From NCBI RefSeq assembly GCF_900187565.1, contig NZ_FYED01000002.1:305193-369192 (forward strand): a DNA stretch of 64,000 nt, written 5' to 3'. Source of the DNA: Pseudomonas sp. Irchel 3A7. GTDB taxonomy: Bacteria; Pseudomonadota; Gammaproteobacteria; Pseudomonadales; Pseudomonadaceae. Below, piece after piece: positions 58,695-64,000 of this stretch (position 1 is the stretch's first letter; each line of letters starts with the position of its first letter). Under the pieces are notes generated by a model that was given only the letters and a program-made list of their open reading frames with translations, was not told where the DNA came from and made no database searches. The translations under genes were made by a program, and so were the position numbers.

Positions 58695-59837
58695 GTGGCT
58701 AAAACTCTCGACATCAGTGCCAACTTCGACAGCGGCAACATCCAGGTGATCGATGTCAGCGACCCGCTCAAACCCCTGCTGGCCATCCGTCCCGATACCA
58801 AAAGCAGCCATTTTCAATGGTTCCACTTCAAGGCCAGCGGCCTGCATGTCGGCCAGGAGCACTGGTTTCGTCTGAACAATGCCAGCCAGTCTTCGTACAA
58901 CAAGGCCTGGGACGGTTATCAGGCCAGAGCCTCCTACGATCACGTCAACTGGTTCCAGGTGCCGACCATCTTCGAAGGCGACTGCCTGCGTTTCTGCCTT
59001 GAAGCCACGCAAACCCACGCCTGGTTCGCCTACTTCGAACCCTACAGCCGTGGCCGCCACGACTGGCTGATCGAGCAAGCACTGACCAAGGCCGGCACTG
59101 AACTGCTGGCCACTGGCAAGAGCGTTGAGGGTCGCGACATTCAGTTGCTGCGCAAAGGCACCGGTGCCGAAGGCCGGCGCAAGGTTTGGATGATTGCCCA
59201 GCAACATCCGGGCGAACACATGGCCGAGTGGTTCATGGAAGGCGTCATCGAACGCCTGGAAAAACACGACGACCCGGTACTGAACAAACTGCTGGCCAGC
59301 GCCGACCTGTACCTGGTGCCGAACATGAACCCGGACGGTGCTTTCCACGGCCACCTGCGCACCAACGCCATGGGCCAGGACCTGAATCGTGCCTGGCAGA
59401 GCGCCAGCCCGGAGATCAGCCCGGAAGTCTTTTTCGTCCAGCAGCAGATGGAAAAGTACGGCGTCGACCTGTTCCTCGACATCCACGGCGACGAGGAAAT
59501 CCCCCACGTCTTCACCGCCGCTTGCGAAGGTAATCCGGGTTACACGCCACGGATCGAAAAACTCGAAGAGCACTTCCGCAGCCACCTGAAGAAAACCACC
59601 AAGGACTTCCAGACCAAGCACGGCTATACCCGAGACGAACCGGGCCAGGCCAACATGACCCTGGCCTGCAACGCCGTTGGCCAGAAGTACGACTGCCTGT
59701 CGCTGACCCTGGAAATGCCGTTCAAGGATCATGACGACCACCCGAACGCGGAGACCGGCTGGTCGGGCAAGCGTTCGAAGCAGTTGGGGAAGGATGTGTT
59801 GACCACTGTTGCCGAGATGGTCGACGCGTTGCGCTGA
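58695..59837 (+). CDS. M14-family zinc carboxypeptidase, cytosolic (CCP/AGBL-like) type
   Basis: This 380-residue metallopeptidase has an N-terminal beta-sandwich pro-like domain (about 1-130, with WFRLNNASQSSY and WFAYFEPYSRGRH) followed by the M14 catalytic domain. Zinc ligands are in QQHPGEHMAEWFMEG (HxxE) and LFLDIHGDEE; substrate-binding NMNPDGAFHGHLRTN and DLNRAW, and the catalytic Glu in LSLTLEMPF, are all visible. This is the architecture of the Nna1/cytosolic carboxypeptidase subfamily, which in eukaryotes removes glutamates from tubulin. There is no signal peptide, so it should be cytoplasmic. The start codon is GTG after AGGAACCCTGACC. The bacterial substrate is unknown. Confidence 0.88.
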   Translation: MAKTLDISANFDSGNIQVIDVSDPLKPLLAIRPDTKSSHFQWFHFKASGLHVGQEHWFRLNNASQSSYNKAWDGYQARASYDHVNWFQVPTIFEGDCLRFCLEATQTHAWFAYFEPYSRGRHDWLIEQALTKAGTELLATGKSVEGRDIQLLRKGTGAEGRRKVWMIAQQHPGEHMAEWFMEGVIERLEKHDDPVLNKLLASADLYLVPNMNPDGAFHGHLRTNAMGQDLNRAWQSASPEISPEVFFVQQQMEKYGVDLFLDIHGDEEIPHVFTAACEGNPGYTPRIEKLEEHFRSHLKKTTKDFQTKHGYTRDEPGQANMTLACNAVGQKYDCLSLTLEMPFKDHDDHPNAETGWSGKRSKQLGKDVLTTVAEMVDALR

Positions 59838-59900
59838 TCCAGCCCCGAAGGCTGCATGCCTGGTGTGCAGCCCCACCTGTTTCAGTGCAAACCACGAACC

Positions 59901-59990
59901 TGTGGGAGCGAGCCTGCTCGCGATAGCGGCGCATCAGTCAGCAGAGATGCTGAATGTGACACCGTGATCGCGAGCAAGCTCGCTCCCACA
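59901..59990. repeat. REP doublet (REPIN) downstream of the M14 peptidase
   Basis: Inverted pair with cores GCGAGCCTGCTCGCGATA and GCGAGCAAGCTCGC, a mixed variant. It lies between convergent genes. Confidence 0.87.
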
Positions 59991-60009
59991 GTTTTTTACT
60001 TTCTATCGA

Positions 60010-60555
60010 TCAACCGCGATCCTTACCCCGCAGCATGCTGTCGAGCACGCCATCTCGGCGCACCCACCCGTGAAACAAAGCCGCCGCCAAATGCAGCAAC
60101 ACCGTCAAAAACAACAAATACGCCAGATACCCATGAGCCTTGCGCAGGAACGCAAACACCTGCGCATCGGCCGGCACGATCGAGGGCAATTGCAACGAAC
60201 TGCTGAGCATCACCGGTTCACCGGACGCGGAAATCATCGCCCAACCAAGCAATGGCAGAATCAGCATCAAGGCGTACAGCAGCACATGGGACGCCTTGGC
60301 CGCCAGCGCCTGCCAACCCGGCAGATCGGCGGGCAACGGCGGCTGTTGCGTGGAGAAACGCACCAAAAGCCGCACGATCACCAGCAACAGAATCGCCACA
60401 CCCAAAGGCTTGTGCAGGTTGATCAGCCATTCATGGCGTTCGGACACCGAGGCGACCATCCCCGCGCCGATAAACAGCATGGCGATGATCATCAGTGCCA
60501 TCAGCCAGTGCAGCAGGCGCGCCAGGGGAGCGAAATGGTTAGGTTGAGTGCTCAT
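60010..60555 (-). CDS. Cytochrome b561-family protein
   Basis: This 181-residue inner-membrane dihaem cytochrome of the bacterial b561 type has four predicted helices. Candidate haem-ligand His residues are in ARLLHWLMAL, WLINLHKPLG, KASHVLLYAL and KAHGYLAYLLFLTVLLHLAAALFHGW. It would pass electrons between quinol and a periplasmic partner. Its start overlaps the stop of the catalase-like gene by four bases (ATGA), so the two are probably a functional unit. The ATG at 60555 is chosen over an open frame to 60714. Confidence 0.9.
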   Translation of the reverse strand: MSTQPNHFAPLARLLHWLMALMIIAMLFIGAGMVASVSERHEWLINLHKPLGVAILLLVIVRLLVRFSTQQPPLPADLPGWQALAAKASHVLLYALMLILPLLGWAMISASGEPVMLSSSLQLPSIVPADAQVFAFLRKAHGYLAYLLFLTVLLHLAAALFHGWVRRDGVLDSMLRGKDRG

Positions 60556-61628
60556 TGCTGGGCCTCCTGTTTGGCAGCGGGCAACTGGCTGACTTCGCTG
60601 GTGCGACGCAGGTAGGACGTGGCGTAGCCGGCTGAACGAGCGGCGAGCAACGGGTCGTCGGAACCTTCGATGCCGGCCGGCAGCACCAGCGGGTCGTAGT
60701 TGATATCGCGGCACTCGCCGTTGAGTTGCGGCTGGGATTTTTCCAGTACCAGGGTGCCGGCGTTCAATACCTTGCGCCCCTCGGGCCAGGCCTTGCTGGC
60801 GTCGTTGACTGGATCGCCAGGGTTGGCCAGGGTGATGTTCAACTGAAAGCGCAGCGGGCCGGCGGCGATCCGCTGATCCAGGTCCTTCTCGAGGAAATCG
60901 CTGCCCTCCGGAGCCGTGGCACCCGGCGCGTCCACCGCCTGCGGCACCATGCTCCAGCGCACCGCTTGCCGCTGCCCGGCGGCGTTGACCAGATAAAACG
61001 CGTTGACGCTGTTGTAAGTTTCCGTCACGTAACTGGCTGAGGGTTTGGCGGTCTTGATCCAGGCCAAAAACGGCCCGGCTTCCGGGTGCGAACCGAAGAA
61101 CGCCGGCACCGCCGCCGGGTCCGGTTTGCCGGTCGAAGGCAGCGGCGACTGCGCCTGCTGCAATTGATAAAACGCCTCAGGCGTGCCAACGGGAAACACT
61201 GGCATGCTGTTCATCCCGGTACGCCACTGCTGGCCGTTGGCCTGATTGAAGCGCAGCGCCAGGCTGCGGATCGGCACAGCGCTATCCGGCGCATAGGGAT
61301 TACCCGCCGGCAAGGCGAAACGGCCAACCACCGGCGTGCGCGCCGCGTTGAATACCTGTGCGGTGGAATAACTGCGTGCCTCGCCGCTGCTCTCGAAATG
61401 GCCGATCACGCACACACCCTTGGAGTGATTGCGCCGGAATCCGGGGTGCACGCCGTTGTTGGTTTCCAGCACATTGATCAGTTTTTTCGGCGTCAGGCGC
61501 TGTGGGTCCAGGGTGCCGTTGACGTAGGCAAACGCTCCGGCCACGACCGCGATGACCACGGCAATGCCGGCCAGACGTAACGTCAGGCTCGCGGCACTCA
61601 AGGGTGGCGGTGATGATCGATCTACCAT
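60552..61628 (-). CDS. Membrane-anchored catalase-related (SrpA-like) haem protein
   Basis: This 358-residue protein begins with one transmembrane helix (LRLAGIAVVIAVVAGAFAYV), so its catalase-like domain should be periplasmic. The catalytic His lies in RRNHSKGVCVIGHFE, corresponding to VHARG in catalases, and the proximal haem-ligand Tyr is probably in AARSAGYATSYLRRTSEV. It is much shorter than a standard catalase, which suits the SrpA-like peroxidase group. The downstream cytochrome b561 could feed it electrons from quinol. The ATG at 61628 follows TGGAGTCTTTC; two earlier in-frame starts lack a good site. An ECF-type promoter lies 45 bases upstream. Confidence 0.87.
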   Translation of the reverse strand: MVDRSSPPPLSAASLTLRLAGIAVVIAVVAGAFAYVNGTLDPQRLTPKKLINVLETNNGVHPGFRRNHSKGVCVIGHFESSGEARSYSTAQVFNAARTPVVGRFALPAGNPYAPDSAVPIRSLALRFNQANGQQWRTGMNSMPVFPVGTPEAFYQLQQAQSPLPSTGKPDPAAVPAFFGSHPEAGPFLAWIKTAKPSASYVTETYNSVNAFYLVNAAGQRQAVRWSMVPQAVDAPGATAPEGSDFLEKDLDQRIAAGPLRFQLNITLANPGDPVNDASKAWPEGRKVLNAGTLVLEKSQPQLNGECRDINYDPLVLPAGIEGSDDPLLAARSAGYATSYLRRTSEVSQLPAAKQEAQQ

Positions 61629-61672
61629 GAAAGACTCCAGGGCCATCGGCCACAAGTGAGAAGAACCAGGCA

Positions 61673-61697
61673 GACGAACCGCGCGACGGTTTATTCC
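61673..61697 (-). promoter_or_regulatory. ECF sigma promoter of the catalase-like operon
   Basis: On the minus strand the sequence is GGAAT-N16-CGTC (GGAATAAACCGTCGCGCGGT... with CGTC ending at 61673). This is a standard ECF -35/-10 pair. The predicted transcript start is about 35 bases before the ATG. Confidence 0.75.
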
Positions 61698-61725
61698 CTG
61701 GCGCGGTATTTATTTTTTCGGGCGT

Positions 61726-61750
61726 GGAATAACCTCCCACGCCAAGCGTC
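61726..61750 (+). promoter_or_regulatory. ECF sigma promoter of the sigma/anti-sigma operon
   Basis: GGAAT (61726-61730), a 16-base spacer and CGTC (61747-61750) match the promoter facing the other way in both hexamers and spacing, including the GGAATAA extension. It suggests autoregulation by the ECF factor encoded 37 bases downstream. Confidence 0.75.
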
Positions 61751-61786
61751 TTCCTGGTTCAAAGCGTAGTGAGTAACCAGAAATTC

Positions 61787-62293
61787 ATGAACGATATCGA
61801 CGAACAACTGCGAGAAATCATTCCCAGATTGCGTCGCTTTGCCGTTTCGCTGACGCGCAACTCCAGCAGCGCCGACGATCTGGTGCAGTCGTGTCTGGAG
61901 CGCGCGCTGTCGAGTTGGGGAGATAAACGCGTCGAGGGCGATTTGCGCGCCTGGCTGTTTGCGATTCTCTATCGTCAGTTTCTTGATGCTCACCGAAGCT
62001 CCCGACGCTATGCGCGAATGCTCGAATTCTTTACCGGGCGCGACGATGCGCAGCCTTCGGTAGAGCGCAGCGTGATCGCCCAATCGACCCTCAACGCCTT
62101 CGATCAATTGCCCACCGAACAGCGCGCGCTGCTGTTGTGGGTGTCGGTGGAAGGCTTGAGTTACAAAGAGGTCGCCGAGATTCTCGACGTACCCACCGGC
62201 ACCGTGATGTCCCGCCTGTCCCGGGCCCGCCAGGCCCTGCGCCAACTCAGCGATGGCGAAATCACCCGCCCTGCCCTGCGGAGACTCAAATGA
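61787..62293 (+). CDS. ECF-family RNA polymerase sigma factor
   Basis: This 168-residue sigma factor has region 2 (RRFAVSLTRNSSSADDLVQSCLERALSSWGD, RAWLFAILYRQFLDAHR) and region 4 (LPTEQRALLLWVSVEGLSYKEVAEILDVPTGTVMSRLSRARQALRQ), and no sigma 1 or 3 regions, as expected for the ECF class. Two starts are possible: GTG 61769 and ATG 61787. The ATG is preferred because the predicted transcription start near 61757 leaves the GTG without a leader. It is coupled to an anti-sigma gene and likely drives the divergent catalase-like/cytochrome b561 operon. Confidence 0.88.
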   Translation: MNDIDEQLREIIPRLRRFAVSLTRNSSSADDLVQSCLERALSSWGDKRVEGDLRAWLFAILYRQFLDAHRSSRRYARMLEFFTGRDDAQPSVERSVIAQSTLNAFDQLPTEQRALLLWVSVEGLSYKEVAEILDVPTGTVMSRLSRARQALRQLSDGEITRPALRRLK

Positions 62294-63042
62294 TCAGCAT
62301 GCCCCCCAGCGAACGCGACCTGCACGCTTACGTCGACCACCAGCTCAGCGACGACGACCGACATCGGGTGGAGACGTTTCTCGCCAGCAACCCGCAGATT
62401 TGCGCACAAGTACGCGCCTGGCAGCAGGACGCCCAGCAACTGCGCGCGGCCCTGAGCGGCGCCTTGCAGCAACCGGCCAACCCGGACCTCGATCCGGCGC
62501 AGATCCGCCAGCGCATGAAGCGCCAGTCCCGACGCCACCTGGCCAGCGCCGCGGTGTTGCTGATCGCCGTCAGCGTCGGCGGGTTCAGCGGTTGGAAGGC
62601 CCGGGAAATGACCCTTCTCAGCGCCGCGCAACCGATGGCCGACGCCATGCAGGCTTACCGTCTGATAGCCGAGCAGGGGCTGTTGCCGGCGGACTACAAG
62701 GCTGGGAATGACGGCGACATGCAGGGTTGGCTCGATCGTTACTTCACCCAGGCCAATCGCTTGCCCGACCTCACCGGTGCCGGGTTCAAACCGGTGAGCG
62801 GGCGCTTGCTCAGCACCGAGCAAGGGCCCGCGGCGATGGTGGTGTACGAAGATCAGGGCGGGCACAAAATCAGCTTCTACGTGCGACCGCCGGGACCGAA
62901 GAATTTCCTGTTGCCCAGGGGCAGTCGCAGTGATGGCGGGTTGCAGGCCGAGTATTGGTCCGGGGGTGGCTACAACTATGCGATGGTCAGCCCGGCGGAT
63001 GCGCCGGCGGCGCGGATGCTCAGGCAGACCACTCGGTTCTGA
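62290..63042 (+). CDS. Anti-sigma factor, single-pass membrane protein
   Basis: This 250-residue protein has a cytoplasmic N-terminal segment of the zinc-finger-like anti-sigma type (ERDLHAYVDHQLSDDDRHRVETFLASNPQICAQVRAW, about 8-45), one transmembrane helix (LASAAVLLIAVSVGGFSGW, about 83-101) and a periplasmic domain. The classical HxxxCxxC zinc motif is not present, so it is a non-zinc variant. It would hold the ECF factor inactive until a periplasmic or membrane signal, probably oxidative, releases it. Its ATG overlaps the sigma stop by four bases. Confidence 0.85.
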   Translation: MISMPPSERDLHAYVDHQLSDDDRHRVETFLASNPQICAQVRAWQQDAQQLRAALSGALQQPANPDLDPAQIRQRMKRQSRRHLASAAVLLIAVSVGGFSGWKAREMTLLSAAQPMADAMQAYRLIAEQGLLPADYKAGNDGDMQGWLDRYFTQANRLPDLTGAGFKPVSGRLLSTEQGPAAMVVYEDQGGHKISFYVRPPGPKNFLLPRGSRSDGGLQAEYWSGGGYNYAMVSPADAPAARMLRQTTRF

Positions 63043-63072
63043 CCAACCCCATCCCTGTGGGAAGCGCTTTTC

Positions 63073-63298
63073 TGTGGGAGCGAGCCTGCTCGCGAACAGG
63101 GTGTGCCAGTCGCCATTAAAGTAGCCTGACACACCGCCTTCGCGAGCAGGCTCGCTCCCACAGGGGTTCTGTGCCGGACACAAAAACCGCGGCTGTCACC
63201 CAACTGTTGTGGGAGCGAGCCTGCTCGCGAAGGCTGTCTGTCAGCCTCCATCTCTGCTGCATGTGCCGCCGTCTTCGCGAGCAGGCTCGCTCCCACAG
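63073..63298. repeat. two tandem REP doublets (REPINs)
   Basis: Four alternating copies of the GCGAGCCTGCTCGCGAAG repeat occur at about 63073, 63138, 63208 and 63272 (forward, inverse, forward, inverse), spaced 65-70 bases. It is a tandem duplication of the usual doublet, between convergent genes. Confidence 0.9.
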
Positions 63299-63313
63299 GG
63301 GTCTGCGCAAACT

Positions 63314-64000
63314 TCAGGTCTGTCCGAACACTTGCGAAGGTCGCCGCAGCAATGGATCAAACGGATTGATCCTCGGCCCGATCAACGCCGCTTCGCGCTT
63401 GAGCATGTCCACCACCGTCGGCAGGCGATCCGGTCCCAGGCGATCGCTTACCGTCGCCACGCTCAACGCCGCCACCGCCCGCCCCTCACGATCGAGAATC
63501 GGCACCGCCACCCCGGCCATGCCCTGCAGCACACCGGTGTTGCGCCCGGCGTAGCCGAGCTTGCGCACGTTCTCGACTTCCGAACGCAGGAACACCTCGT
63601 CGTACAGATGGAAATCCTTGAGCCGCGGCAAGTTGTAGTGAATCACCGTGTCGCGTTCCTCCTCCGGCAGAAACGCCAGAATCGCCAGGCTACCCTGCCC
63701 CACACCCAGTGCCACTCGGCCACCGATATCACCGGTGAAGGTGCGGATCGGAAACGGTCCTTCACTGCGGTCCAAGCAAATCGCATCGAAGCCGCTACGC
63801 GCCAGCAGGAACAGCGAATCGCCCAACGACGCTGACAGCCGCAGCAATGCCGGGCGCACCAGTTCGCGCAGGTTGCCGCTGTTGCCTGCGCGGGCAGCCA
63901 GGGCGAAAAAATCCAGGCTCAGCCGATAGCGTTTGCTGCGCGCATCCTGTTCGACCATGCCCTCGTCCATCAGGCTGCGCAGCAAGCGGTGAGTGGTCGG
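63314..64000 (-). CDS. IclR-family regulator (N-terminus beyond the window)
   Basis: The visible 228 residues show the end of a winged helix-turn-helix (TTHRLLRSLMDEGMVEQDARSKRYRLSLDFFALA) and the whole IclR effector domain (SLGDSLFLLARSGFDAICLDRSEGPFPIRTFTGDIGGRVALGVGQGSLAILAFLP, GYAGRNTGVLQGMAGVAVPILDREGRAVAALSVATVS). The frame is open to the window end, so the first part, including the recognition helices, is missing. The target genes are presumably to the right and cannot be assigned. Confidence 0.85.
   Translation of the reverse strand, partial: PTTHRLLRSLMDEGMVEQDARSKRYRLSLDFFALAARAGNSGNLRELVRPALLRLSASLGDSLFLLARSGFDAICLDRSEGPFPIRTFTGDIGGRVALGVGQGSLAILAFLPEEERDTVIHYNLPRLKDFHLYDEVFLRSEVENVRKLGYAGRNTGVLQGMAGVAVPILDREGRAVAALSVATVSDRLGPDRLPTVVDMLKREAALIGPRINPFDPLLRRPSQVFGQT

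Overview
The window is a continuous piece of a Pseudomonas chromosome, most likely from the P. fluorescens group. The evidence is high G+C, dense gene packing, an nuo operon and a liu leucine-degradation cluster with Pseudomonas-like sequences, PrrF- and Crc-type small RNAs, and about fifteen intergenic REP doublets built on GCGAGCCTGCTCGCGAAG. No tRNA, rRNA, CRISPR array, prophage or insertion sequence was seen.

Layout. 1-11.3 kb: the 3' part of the respiratory complex I operon (nuoF partial, then G, H, I, J, K, L, M, N) with a terminator after nuoN. 11.5-12.2 kb: a HigB/HigA-type toxin-antitoxin pair. 12.4-20.6 kb: a glycerol-type ABC importer (two ATPases, two permeases, a DUF2160 protein and a binding protein, on the minus strand), divergent from a sigma-54 activator. 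A sigma-54 promoter and six TGAACA repeats lie between them. 20.8-25.4 kb: cysS, glnS, ppiB, lpxH. 25.5-30.4 kb: a MarR-controlled tripartite drug efflux operon. 30.6-36.0 kb: tamB and tamA. 36.1-39.4 kb: a GNAT acetyltransferase, exonuclease III and a PstS-like/OmpA fusion. 39.5-41.8 kb: an acyl-CoA dehydrogenase divergent from a LysR regulator.

42.0-52.0 kb is the leucine/isovalerate module: liuR, liuE, a CrcY-like sRNA with its own sigma-54 promoter, an acyl-CoA synthetase, and liuABCD. LiuR-type palindromes precede liuR and liuA. 52.0-53.4 kb holds a repressor of the LexA/S24 fold whose catalytic dyad appears lost, a DUF6124-like protein, and a Fur-controlled PrrF sRNA. 53.6-58.3 kb: a gamma-glutamyltransferase with a polar amino-acid ABC importer and a GntR regulator. 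58.7-59.8 kb: a cytosolic-type M14 carboxypeptidase. 60.0-63.0 kb: an ECF sigma/anti-sigma pair divergent from a membrane-anchored catalase-like protein and a cytochrome b561. Matching ECF promoters face both ways between them. The window ends inside an IclR-family regulator.

Several parts are tied together by global carbon and iron control (sigma-54, a Crc-type sRNA, Fur/PrrF). The points most worth following are the asymmetric ATPase pair of the glycerol-type importer, the sigma-54 control region with periodic repeats, the paired divergent ECF promoters, the apparently non-cleavable S24 repressor, and a REP doublet nested inside another. All identities come from reading the sequence and recall of the families; no database search was run.
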